Program-made: the position numbers and the translations under genes | The notes under the pieces: generated by a model | What the model was told of the DNA's origin: nothing | The model's input: only the letters and a program-made list of their open reading frames with translations | The model's database searches: none | Assembly: GCA_900537185.1 (NCBI GenBank) | Contig: LS999826.1 | Span: 620,001 to 684,000 of the forward strand | Direction of reading: 5' to 3' | Origin: Cytophagales bacterium Alg240-R148 | GTDB taxonomy: Bacteria; Bacteroidota; Bacteroidia; Cytophagales; Cyclobacteriaceae | Length of the DNA: 64,000 bases | Part shown: positions 43,131-51,278 of the stretch, one piece after another | Numbering within the stretch: position 1 is the first letter of the stretch | Layout: the number at the start of each line of letters is the position of its first letter

Positions 43131-45092
43131 GTGTTTAAATTACAAATAACAATTATTTTTTCCTTCTTTTTGATAGGATCTGTTTTAGGACAACAAAAGG
43201 CAATTGATTCCTTGGAGTTGGTCTTTGAAAATGAAACAGATGATTCTATAAAGGCCAGAGTAGGAGTTCAATTGGCCGTTCTATTTAGAGATATCGATCC
43301 TGTAGAAGTGGTCAAATACAACCAGTACAAGCTCAATTACTGGATTAAAAATGAAATGGATGGTTTAGGAGAAGGATACTACGATTTGGCAGTATCTTAT
43401 TACAATGTCGGAGACCACAACGAGGCCATTAACCACTATATCAAGGCACTGGATGAATTTAATAAAACCGAGCAATTTAAAAGAGCTGCGTTTATTGGGC
43501 AAAATCTGGGCGATGTTTATGCCGAGCTGGATAGATATGACAAAGCACTTTATTTTTATAAAATAGCTGAAGTCAATAGGGGGAGCCATCAAGAATGGGT
43601 AGGTGTTTCTACATTGTATAACAAAATGGGCAATACCTATCGCAATAAAAAGCAGTATGATTCCGCTTTTTACTACTTGGGAAAGGCCCTGGATTTAGAC
43701 CTACAGTCGAAGGATGAGTTTGGACTAATCGAAGACTATAACAACATTGGAAACTGTTTTATGGCACAGCAAAAGTACGATTCGGCTTTGAAATATTTTT
43801 TAAATGCAGATGCTTTGTTAATGGAAGAGCAACAATACCAAAAAATGTTGTTGCTCTTGTCGTTGGGTGAAGTGTATTTCCATTTAAAATCGTATGACTT
43901 GGCCGCTTACAATACCAACAGTGCCATGCATTTGGCAGAAGAACTGAACGCCATTGAAGGTTTGTCGCACTCCAAGAAGGTATTGTCTAATATTTTGTTG
44001 GCGAAAGGACTTTATGATTCCGCATACTATTACCTCGATGCCTATGCGGTATTACACGATTCGATTTTCAGCAACAACATGCAAGAGCAAATACGCAGGG
44101 TGGAGCAGTCCTATGTGCTTCAAAAAAGACAAAACGAAATAAAAGAGCTCACACAAGAAAATATTTTAGCTGCAGAAAAGGACAAACAAAATACGACTTT
44201 TATATACATGCTTATCGGAGGGGTGTTATTGCTTGGTGCTTTGGTGACTATGTTGGTTAAAAAGAATAGATTCAAGACAAGGGTGTATGAGCTGTTGCAA
44301 AAACAGCGAAATTTAATAATAGAAAGGAATAAAGAAGTAGAGAGCAGCATAATCTATGCAAAAGGCATACAGGAAGTGGTCTTGCCCAACGACTCCTCTC
44401 TTTTTAAAAATTTCAAACAAAACTTTTCTTATTACAAGGCTTGTGATATTGTTACCGGTGATTTTTTCTGGGTATCGAGTGTAAACAACCAACGCATTTT
44501 AGCGGTGGTAGATTGTACTGGCCATGGAGTGCCAGGTGCATTTATGACTTTGGTCGCCAATGCGCTCTTAAATAAAACTATTTTGGAGCAAGGCATTACG
44601 GAGCCGGCTGAGATATTAAATGCACTTTGTTTTGGGTTAAAGGCAATGGTAAAAGGCAGAAAGCAGTCTGTAATGGTAGACGATGGTTTTGATATAGCCA
44701 TTTGCGTTTTTTCTGAAGATATGAAAAGCGTAAAATTTTCTGGCGCAAGAAGACCATTGTATATTTTTCAAGACAGAGAACTTAATGTACATTATGGAGA
44801 CAAGCGCTCTATCGGTATGAATATATCAGAAGAAGAGTCCTTTCCCTTCTCACAAACAGATATTCCTTTGCATACAGGAGATTCTTTGTTTCTATTCAGC
44901 GACGGTATTACAGACCAATTTGGAGGAGCGAGTAATAAAAAATTTATGCAAGCAGGGCTGAAGTCCTTTATTAAAAGTAACATTGATTTGCCAATAGAAG
45001 AAATGGGGCAAGCATTTGAAAAATCGATGCATGGATGGAAAAAGAACAATGCTCAGACCGACGATATGATTTTGGTCGGCCTGAGGGTATAG
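43131..45092 (+). CDS. TPR-transmembrane-SpoIIE phosphatase
   Basis: This 653-residue sensor-like protein has a signal peptide (to about residue 21) and six or more TPRs (about 30-320), so the TPR part should be periplasmic. A transmembrane helix (FIYMLIGGVLLLGALVTML, about 350-370) and a coiled linker follow. The C-terminal PP2C/SpoIIE serine phosphatase domain (about 405-653) has metal-site residues in DIVTGDFFW, VVDCTGHGVPGAFMT and FLFSDGITDQFG. Such enzymes usually dephosphorylate an anti-sigma-factor antagonist, but none is encoded next to it. The start codon is GTG. It is convergent with the LacI gene, and a 7-bp hairpin covers both stop codons. Confidence 0.88.
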   Translation: MFKLQITIIFSFFLIGSVLGQQKAIDSLELVFENETDDSIKARVGVQLAVLFRDIDPVEVVKYNQYKLNYWIKNEMDGLGEGYYDLAVSYYNVGDHNEAINHYIKALDEFNKTEQFKRAAFIGQNLGDVYAELDRYDKALYFYKIAEVNRGSHQEWVGVSTLYNKMGNTYRNKKQYDSAFYYLGKALDLDLQSKDEFGLIEDYNNIGNCFMAQQKYDSALKYFLNADALLMEEQQYQKMLLLLSLGEVYFHLKSYDLAAYNTNSAMHLAEELNAIEGLSHSKKVLSNILLAKGLYDSAYYYLDAYAVLHDSIFSNNMQEQIRRVEQSYVLQKRQNEIKELTQENILAAEKDKQNTTFIYMLIGGVLLLGALVTMLVKKNRFKTRVYELLQKQRNLIIERNKEVESSIIYAKGIQEVVLPNDSSLFKNFKQNFSYYKACDIVTGDFFWVSSVNNQRILAVVDCTGHGVPGAFMTLVANALLNKTILEQGITEPAEILNALCFGLKAMVKGRKQSVMVDDGFDIAICVFSEDMKSVKFSGARRPLYIFQDRELNVHYGDKRSIGMNISEEESFPFSQTDIPLHTGDSLFLFSDGITDQFGGASNKKFMQAGLKSFIKSNIDLPIEEMGQAFEKSMHGWKKNNAQTDDMILVGLRV

Positions 45093-45111
45093 TGAAAGCC
45101 AAAACACTATA
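45088..45111. terminator. Convergent hairpin over both stop codons
   Basis: TATAGTG (45088-45094) pairs with CACTATA (45105-45111). The hairpin overlaps the stop codons of the phosphatase gene and of the convergent LacI gene. There is no T-run, so termination strength is uncertain. Confidence 0.35.
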
Positions 45112-46120
45112 ACGTGGAACCTCTTAACAGCAGTTCGGTTTCCATCAATTGCGTTTTTGGTTGAAAATCGTTTTCATCTGTAAGCTGGTCCAATAAAAGC
45201 TTTAAAGCAGCTCTTCCCATTGCTTTGGAAGGTTGGCTGATGGTGCTCAAAGGCGGTTCAATCACCTCGGAAACGGGATCATTTGCAAATCCTATCACCT
45301 GAATGTCTTCCGGAATTCTAAACCCTTTGTCTTTTATGGTTTGAATTACTTTTATGGCAACTGGGTCGTTGATGCAAAATATGGCATCTGGGATTTCTTC
45401 TTGGCCGAGTAATATTTTGGTTGCTTCTACGGCATCTTCTTTTAGATGTTCACAATGAACAATTAAATGCTCGCCAACAGGGTGGTTAAATTCAGACAAG
45501 GCATCAATGTATCCTTTTCTTCTGTTTCTTGCAATTTCCAAATTTCTAGGGCCACCAATATGCGCAATCCTTTTAGCCCCAGTGGAGATCAAATAAGAAA
45601 CCGCTTTATACGCACCGTCTCTGTCGTCCACAATTACCTTTGAGGCCGGAACGCCGTGGGGTGTTCTATCAAAAAATACAATAGGTGTTTTTGTTCTTAG
45701 AATTTTTTGAATGTGTTCCGTATTGCTTGTTTCTCTCGATATACTCATTAAAATGCCATCCACTCTACTTTGCAATAAAGTATCTAAATTATGGGACTCT
45801 TCTTGGTAACATTCATTGGATTGGGTAAACAAAACTCTATACCCATGGCTTCTAGCCATTTCTTGTATGCCACTCATAACAGAACTGAAAAAGCTCATTT
45901 CTATTTCTGGAACAACCACCCCAATTGTATTGGTTTTTTTGTTGCGAAGGCTTTGTGCCACCACGTTGGGTTGGTAGTTCAATTCTTTTGCAAGGGATAA
46001 CACCGCTGTTTTAGTCTCGGGGTTGATTTCTGGAGCGCCGCGCAAGGCCCTTGAAACGGTCGAAATGGACACGTCTAATTTTAGGGCCAAATCTCTAATA
46101 GTAATTGGTCTGTTTCTCAT
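45107..46120 (-). CDS. LacI family transcriptional regulator
   Basis: This 337-residue protein has an N-terminal LacI HTH (TIRDLALKLDVSISTVSRAL, with the hinge NYQPNVVAQSLRNKKTNTIG). A periplasmic-binding-protein-like effector domain (about 60-335) follows with GVVVPEIEMSFFSSVMSGIQ, FFDRTPHGVPASKV and DAIFCINDPVAIKV. It normally represses sugar genes until a sugar or sugar phosphate binds. It is divergent from the TPR-HTH regulator; two CG-centred palindromes of LacI type lie upstream of the SusC gene at 48167, which is the likely target. Confidence 0.92.
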   Translation of the reverse strand: MRNRPITIRDLALKLDVSISTVSRALRGAPEINPETKTAVLSLAKELNYQPNVVAQSLRNKKTNTIGVVVPEIEMSFFSSVMSGIQEMARSHGYRVLFTQSNECYQEESHNLDTLLQSRVDGILMSISRETSNTEHIQKILRTKTPIVFFDRTPHGVPASKVIVDDRDGAYKAVSYLISTGAKRIAHIGGPRNLEIARNRRKGYIDALSEFNHPVGEHLIVHCEHLKEDAVEATKILLGQEEIPDAIFCINDPVAIKVIQTIKDKGFRIPEDIQVIGFANDPVSEVIEPPLSTISQPSKAMGRAALKLLLDQLTDENDFQPKTQLMETELLLRGSTL

Positions 46121-46143
46121 TTTTGACTAACTTGGGTTCTATT

Positions 46144-46151
46144 CAAACTTA
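46144..46151 (-). promoter_or_regulatory. -7 promoter box of the LacI gene
   Basis: On the minus strand TAAGTTTG matches TAnnTTTG, 24 bp before the LacI start codon. The -33 position lacks TTTG, which fits a promoter that needs an activator. Confidence 0.45.
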
Positions 46152-46179
46152 CGCATTTTACCTGTATAGGGAGAGTTTT

Positions 46180-46201
46180 TGACCACTACATGACCACTAC
46201 A
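46180..46201. repeat. Perfect 11-bp tandem repeat between divergent regulators
   Basis: TGACCACTACA occurs twice without a gap (46180-46190 and 46191-46201). The period of about one helical turn is typical of cooperative regulator binding. It lies roughly midway between the -7 boxes of the two divergent regulator genes (46144-46151 and 46229-46236). Confidence 0.75.
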
Positions 46202-46228
46202 AGTGTGTTAAAAAATCGAATTTTTGCT

Positions 46229-46236
46229 TATTTTTG
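46229..46236 (+). promoter_or_regulatory. -7 promoter box of the TPR-HTH regulator gene
   Basis: TATTTTTG matches TAnnTTTG, 17 bp before the TTG start codon. Only a weak TGTG is found near -33. Confidence 0.45.
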
Positions 46237-46253
46237 ATTAAAATAAGGATGTT

Positions 46254-47888
46254 TTGAAAAAACTACTACTCTACATAGCGGTTTTGCTTACCACTACTAT
46301 GCACGTCTTGGGGCAAGCCGATAGTCTTCAAAGATTGTCTTCTCAGGAGCTCAATAACTTTGCACAAAAAAACTACGATGTCGACTTCAATGCGACCATT
46401 CAATACGCTTCTTTGGCCTTGGATAAAGGGGTCGCAGAATTGGACTCTTTTCAGATAGGAGTTAGCTACACCCATTTGGCCAATGCATTTGAATTTTTTA
46501 GCAATTATGAACAGGCCAATAAATATTACAATCGAGCACTTACCATTTTTGAGCAATTGGGCCATCAGCGCAGAATAGCTGCAACATTAAATGACATTGG
46601 GTTGATTTATTGGTACCTCAATGATTTGGATCGGGCGTTGGCTTATTATTCGGCGGCACTATCCAAAGCCAGAAAGTTAAAGGACTTGGAGATAGAAAGT
46701 GCTGCTTTGAATCGGTTGGGGTTGGCCCACACAATGAAACACAATTTTGATTCAGCCGCTCTGTATTTTGAAAACTCCTATGCTATTGAAGAGCAGCAAC
46801 AAGACAGTGCGGGAATAGCAAGGCATAGCAATAATGTGGGTATTTTGTTCCAAGAGCAAAAAGAATATTCGAAATCAATTGCTTTTTTTGGCAACTCGTT
46901 GAAAATAAAAAAGTGGACCAGCAGGCCGTATGGAGTTGGCGAGTCTTATAATAATTTAGCCTATTCCTATTTTAAATTAGGAGACCTATCCAAGGCCAGC
47001 GCATACTTGGACAGTGCTTTTGTTGTGATCGACCAGTATAAAATTGAAGCACTCTTGTTAGATTGGTACCGTTACGCAGCTCAAATTTACAAGGAAGCAG
47101 GAGATTTACCCACTTCTTTTAAGTATTATGAGCTGTATTTGGGCAAACAAGATTCTGTACTGGTAAGCAGAAGGGGGCAAAAGGTTAAAGAATTGATGGC
47201 TATTAATGCCATCGACGATCTAGAAAGGGTACTAAATGAGAAAGAAAACCAATTGTACATTGCAGGTCTCAAATCTGAAAAACAAGTACTAATCAGAAAC
47301 GCCAGTATCGTTTTTTCGATGTTGTTACTGGGTAGTTTTTTATTGGTATTTAACAGACAACGGGCAGTGATAAGAAAAAGGGAGGCCTTGGTGAAGGCCG
47401 AAAACTCTTTACAAATAGAACAAATCAGGAGTTCAGAACTCGAAAAGCAGCAATTGAATAGCCAATTGGAGTTCAAACAAAAAGAACTGACCAATTTGGC
47501 GTTGTATATTTCCGAAAAGAACCACTCCCTTCAAGAGGTCAAGACTGCTATTAACGTTGCTGTTAAAGTGCAAGATTTTAAAAGTTTGATTGAATTGAAC
47601 AAAGAACTTGAGCTGCAAATCACTTCAGATAAAGACAAGGCCCTGTTTAATGATAACATAGAGACATTGTACAGCGGTTTTCTTTTTACATTAAAAGAAC
47701 GCTTTGAAACTCTTTCCCCCAATGAACACCGGTTGTGTTGTCAATTGAGGCTCAACCTAAGCTCCAAAGAGATTTCCAATTTAAACCACATATCCGTTAA
47801 GTCTGTAGAAGTAGCGCGGTACAGACTGCGCAAAAAACTAGGGCTTAAAAAAGATGAGAACCTTACCGAATTTTTATTAAAAGTGTAG
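46254..47888 (+). CDS. TPR-containing membrane regulator with LuxR-like HTH
   Basis: This 544-residue protein has a signal peptide (KKLLLYIAVLLTTTMHVLGQ), six or so TPRs in the periplasm (about 35-310), and a transmembrane helix (ASIVFSMLLLGSFLLVF, about 345-363). A coiled coil (about 370-430) and a C-terminal DNA-binding domain (about 480-540) follow. In the latter, LNLSSKEISNLNHISVKSVE and ARYRLRKKLGL form a LuxR/GerE-type HTH. It would sense an envelope signal and bind DNA directly. The start is TTG, since the nearby ATG runs into a stop after two codons. Being just upstream of SusC/D, it may regulate that locus together with LacI. Confidence 0.85.
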   Translation: MKKLLLYIAVLLTTTMHVLGQADSLQRLSSQELNNFAQKNYDVDFNATIQYASLALDKGVAELDSFQIGVSYTHLANAFEFFSNYEQANKYYNRALTIFEQLGHQRRIAATLNDIGLIYWYLNDLDRALAYYSAALSKARKLKDLEIESAALNRLGLAHTMKHNFDSAALYFENSYAIEEQQQDSAGIARHSNNVGILFQEQKEYSKSIAFFGNSLKIKKWTSRPYGVGESYNNLAYSYFKLGDLSKASAYLDSAFVVIDQYKIEALLLDWYRYAAQIYKEAGDLPTSFKYYELYLGKQDSVLVSRRGQKVKELMAINAIDDLERVLNEKENQLYIAGLKSEKQVLIRNASIVFSMLLLGSFLLVFNRQRAVIRKREALVKAENSLQIEQIRSSELEKQQLNSQLEFKQKELTNLALYISEKNHSLQEVKTAINVAVKVQDFKSLIELNKELELQITSDKDKALFNDNIETLYSGFLFTLKERFETLSPNEHRLCCQLRLNLSSKEISNLNHISVKSVEVARYRLRKKLGLKKDENLTEFLLKV

Positions 47889-47986
47889 CAAGTTGTATTT
47901 TTTCAAGCTGCCTTAGTCCACAGCATTTTCTTAGATTTATTTAAAAAATAGCAGAATCGGCATCTGTGTTTTTTTTGCCTTTTTAT

Positions 47987-48008
47987 GACAACGTTGTCGG
48001 AAACGTTT
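47987..48008. promoter_or_regulatory. Two CG-centred palindromes upstream of the second SusC gene (LacI-type operators)
   Basis: GACAACGTTGTC (47987-47998) is a perfect 12-bp palindrome and AAACGTTT (48001-48008) a perfect 8-bp one. LacI-family proteins commonly bind palindromes with a central CG. They lie about 160-180 bp before the SusC start, and a LacI gene lies less than 2 kb upstream. Confidence 0.5.
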
Positions 48009-48078
48009 TTTTGCTAAATACCCTTAATTTGTGCTTGTAAACGTGTTTTTATTCTTCTTGCTTTCGTACACTTGAACC

Positions 48079-48135
48079 ATGGTACTTTTAATAATACCTT
48101 CTTTTTTTGAAGAGGGCATGTTTGAAAAGTACCAT
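48079..48135. repeat. 11-bp inverted repeat in the SusC leader
   Basis: ATGGTACTTTT (48079-48089) and AAAAGTACCAT (48125-48135) are exact complements separated by 35 nt, ending 31 bp before the SusC start codon. It may form a long-loop hairpin in the mRNA leader or a two-site operator. Confidence 0.5.
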
Positions 48136-48166
48136 TTATAAAATCAACGCAAAAGTTTTTTAGTTT

Positions 48167-51100
48167 ATGAAGAAAGGTGTACTACAACTTTACAAATGTG
48201 TCTTAGCCTCAGCTTGGATACTTTGTGCCTTATTTTCCTCTGGTATGGCTTATGGCCAAACCACCACCGTCACGGGGAAAATTACGGATCAGAGCGACGG
48301 GAGTACTTTGCCAGGAGTGAATATTCTGGTAAAAGGAACAACAAATGGGACCATCACAGATTTGAATGGGAATTATTCATTGGATGTTACAGGAACGGAT
48401 GTTCTTGTTTTTAGTTCTATAGGGTATTTGTCTGTTGAAGAAGCAGTAAACAACAGAACAACAATTGATATTCAATTGGTTACAGATATTACTCAATTAG
48501 ATGAAATTGTAGTAGTTGGATATGGAACCCAGAAAAAAAGCGATATTACTGGTGCTGTCTCCTCATTGGACGGCGAAGAGTTGAAGAAATTTGCTTCAGC
48601 TAGCCCGGTAGATGCTTTGCAAGGTAATGCGGCAGGGGTAATGGTCAGAAAAAGTTCTGGTAATCCTAGAGCAACTGCCAACATCAACATTAGAGGGGTT
48701 CGGTCGTTAAGTGGCAATGGTCCTTTGGTGATTATTGATGGTGTTCAAGGTAATTACGATCTCTTAAACCCGGACGACATAGAGTCGATGGAAGTTTTAA
48801 AAGATGGTGCTGCTGCCGCTATTTATGGTTCCATAGCAGCCAATGGTGTGATTATCGTAACTACCAAATCAGGGAAAAAAGGAGCCAGCAAGGTTGAATT
48901 CTCAATGTTTCAGGGAGTAGATCAAATTCAAAATAAGTTGGAACTTACTGGTAGCGCAGATTATGAAAAAGTAGCGCGAATGGCAGCAACGAATGCTGGT
49001 AACACCGGACCAGACTTTTTGGATGATGCTGCCTTGAACAAGGCCAATACCAATTGGGTAGATGCATTATTCGACGATGGTTCGTTTAAAAACTACAATG
49101 TTGCTTTCACTGGAGCTACAGAAGATGTTAACTACATGGTATCAGGATCTTTGAACCAAAGAGATGGTATTCTTACTGGAGAGGACAGAGAAAGAAAACA
49201 AATAAGAACAAAGTTGGATTTCAAAAAAGGTCGATTCAAATTGAATACCAATGTTTATTATGTTCAAACCGACGATAACATCTTTGGAGGAAGTTTAAGA
49301 AGTGGGTACGACATTATGCCAATTGTTCCGATAAAGGATTCTTCCAAGCCTTCTGGTTATGGATATATTGACGATGCTGGTTACAACGACCTTCCGGATC
49401 ATGTAAACCCACTTGGTGAAAATGCATTTACCACTACCACGGCAAGAGAAGAGAAGTTGGTTACTAACTTTACCTTAACCGTAGACTTGTTAAAAGGGCT
49501 GAAACTAACTGGTAGAGCTGGAATCGATAAATCCAACTCATTTTACAACCAGCATGTCAAACCGCATAAAGTAGCCAACAAAAGGGAAGTTTTTTTCCAT
49601 ACGCTTCAAGATGATAGAGGTCAGTACTTACAAACCAATTTTGAAGGGTTCTTGAATTATGACAAATCATTAGACCGCCACAATTTCAATGTGATGGTTG
49701 GAGCTTCCAGGCAAGAAGTGAGTTCGTCGTTTATTTTTGTTGGAGCTGAAGCAAAAAAAGACGATGGTAATGGAGGTTTTGAGCCAACAGATGGTTATTT
49801 GGATGCCGAATGGAATACATTTAATGCTGCCAACGGTGGTGTATTTAACACATCGAGCAGCAATTTTGAATATGCTCGTTTGGGTATGTTTGGTAGAATT
49901 AACTATGCTTTCGACGATCGTTACCTCTTACAAGTAACGGTTAGAAGAGATGGTTCGTCAAAATTTGGAGAAGACAAGCGCTACGGGGTATTTCCGTCGG
50001 TTGCCGCAGGTTGGAGAATAAGCAACGAATCCTTTTTCAATGTAGATATGATTAACAATCTAAAACTCCGTGGAAGTTGGGGTAAATTGGGTAGTGAGTC
50101 TACTTTAGGAAGTTACGACTGGACTGTTTCTACTGTTTCTGGTTACCGCTATCCTTTTGGTACCAACGGATCGCAGTTGGTGGGAACTACAATTAGAGAC
50201 TTTAACAACCCCAACTTACAATGGGAAACCATGAAAGATTTAACCATTGGAGTTGATTTTGGTCTATTGGAAGATAGAATTTCTGGGTCGGTGAATTATT
50301 ACAACAGAAGCACAGAGGATATGATCATTGACTTGATTCTTCCTCCATCTTCAGGATTGAACAATCCAAGCACCAATTTTGGAACAGTAACCAACAAAGG
50401 GATTGAAATTGAGTTGAACTACAGAAAGTCAACAGGCGATTTTCATTATGGAGCCGGTTTGGTTTTCTCAAACAACACCAACGAAGTAACCAAAGTAGGG
50501 GTGGATACCAATGAGTTTTTAGGTGATGATACTACCATTGATGGGGATCCTGCCAATAGAACGCGATTGGGTCATCCAATAGGAGCGCTCTTTTTATACC
50601 AAGCGGATGGATTGTTTCAAACTCAGGAGGAAGTGGATGCACACAATTACCAGGATGAGAATGGTGTGACCCAATTGATTCAACCCAATGCAGCACCAGG
50701 AGACATAAAGTTTAGAGATGTAAATGGAGATGGAGCCATCAACGACGATGATTTGGTTTTTGCTGGATCTGGAATTCCAAAAACAACTTTAGGTTTGAAT
50801 TTAACTGCCGATTACAAAGGCTTTGATTTTTTCGTTCAATTTTATGGTTCTTTTGGAGCAAAGGCCTACAACGCCATTAAACAGCGTTATGAATCTACTG
50901 CCAGCTACAAAAACTATTTGTCTTCTGCAGCCAATGCTTGGACTGCCGGTAATGAAGGCAGCTCTGTACCTCGCGCGGTATTTGAAGATCCGAACAGAAA
51001 TTACAAAACCAATAGTACTTACTTCCTTGAAGATGCCGATTATATGAGAATTAGGAACATTCAATTGGGGTATACTTTGCCACAGGGTTTCACCGAAAAA

Positions 51101-51268
51101 GCTTTTATCTCAAGAGCTAGGGTATATGTGAGCTTGCAGAACTTTGTAACCTTTACAGGGTATTCAGGGATCGATCCAGAAATAGGTGGAACACTTAATG
51201 CTGGAACGGATTTCGTAAGTTATCCAAATGTAAAAACAGCTTTATTTGGTTTACAAATAACCTTTTAA
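48167..51268 (+). CDS. SusC-family TonB-dependent transporter (second locus)
   Basis: This 1033-residue importer has a signal peptide ending MAYGQ (about 34), then a carboxypeptidase-regulatory-like domain (VTGKITDQSDGSTLPGVNIL, about 36-110). The SusC junction DEIVVVGYGTQKKSDITGAV (about 112-130), plug and barrel follow. It shares the general SusC plan with the transporter at 21572 but differs strongly in barrel loops, so a different glycan is expected. susD follows within 10 bp. The substrate is unknown; the GH2 beta-galactosidase downstream hints at galactosides. Confidence 0.95.
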   Translation: MKKGVLQLYKCVLASAWILCALFSSGMAYGQTTTVTGKITDQSDGSTLPGVNILVKGTTNGTITDLNGNYSLDVTGTDVLVFSSIGYLSVEEAVNNRTTIDIQLVTDITQLDEIVVVGYGTQKKSDITGAVSSLDGEELKKFASASPVDALQGNAAGVMVRKSSGNPRATANINIRGVRSLSGNGPLVIIDGVQGNYDLLNPDDIESMEVLKDGAAAAIYGSIAANGVIIVTTKSGKKGASKVEFSMFQGVDQIQNKLELTGSADYEKVARMAATNAGNTGPDFLDDAALNKANTNWVDALFDDGSFKNYNVAFTGATEDVNYMVSGSLNQRDGILTGEDRERKQIRTKLDFKKGRFKLNTNVYYVQTDDNIFGGSLRSGYDIMPIVPIKDSSKPSGYGYIDDAGYNDLPDHVNPLGENAFTTTTAREEKLVTNFTLTVDLLKGLKLTGRAGIDKSNSFYNQHVKPHKVANKREVFFHTLQDDRGQYLQTNFEGFLNYDKSLDRHNFNVMVGASRQEVSSSFIFVGAEAKKDDGNGGFEPTDGYLDAEWNTFNAANGGVFNTSSSNFEYARLGMFGRINYAFDDRYLLQVTVRRDGSSKFGEDKRYGVFPSVAAGWRISNESFFNVDMINNLKLRGSWGKLGSESTLGSYDWTVSTVSGYRYPFGTNGSQLVGTTIRDFNNPNLQWETMKDLTIGVDFGLLEDRISGSVNYYNRSTEDMIIDLILPPSSGLNNPSTNFGTVTNKGIEIELNYRKSTGDFHYGAGLVFSNNTNEVTKVGVDTNEFLGDDTTIDGDPANRTRLGHPIGALFLYQADGLFQTQEEVDAHNYQDENGVTQLIQPNAAPGDIKFRDVNGDGAINDDDLVFAGSGIPKTTLGLNLTADYKGFDFFVQFYGSFGAKAYNAIKQRYESTASYKNYLSSAANAWTAGNEGSSVPRAVFEDPNRNYKTNSTYFLEDADYMRIRNIQLGYTLPQGFTEKAFISRARVYVSLQNFVTFTGYSGIDPEIGGTLNAGTDFVSYPNVKTALFGLQITF

Positions 51269-51278
51269 TCAATTGAAA

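Noticed and set aside
45088-45111. Convergent hairpin as an attachment or recombination site
   Set aside because: It is short, lacks a T-run or direct repeats, and no integrase or mobile gene is nearby.
46180-46201. Tandem 11-bp repeat as the start of a CRISPR array
   Set aside because: Only two units with no spacer, and no cas genes.
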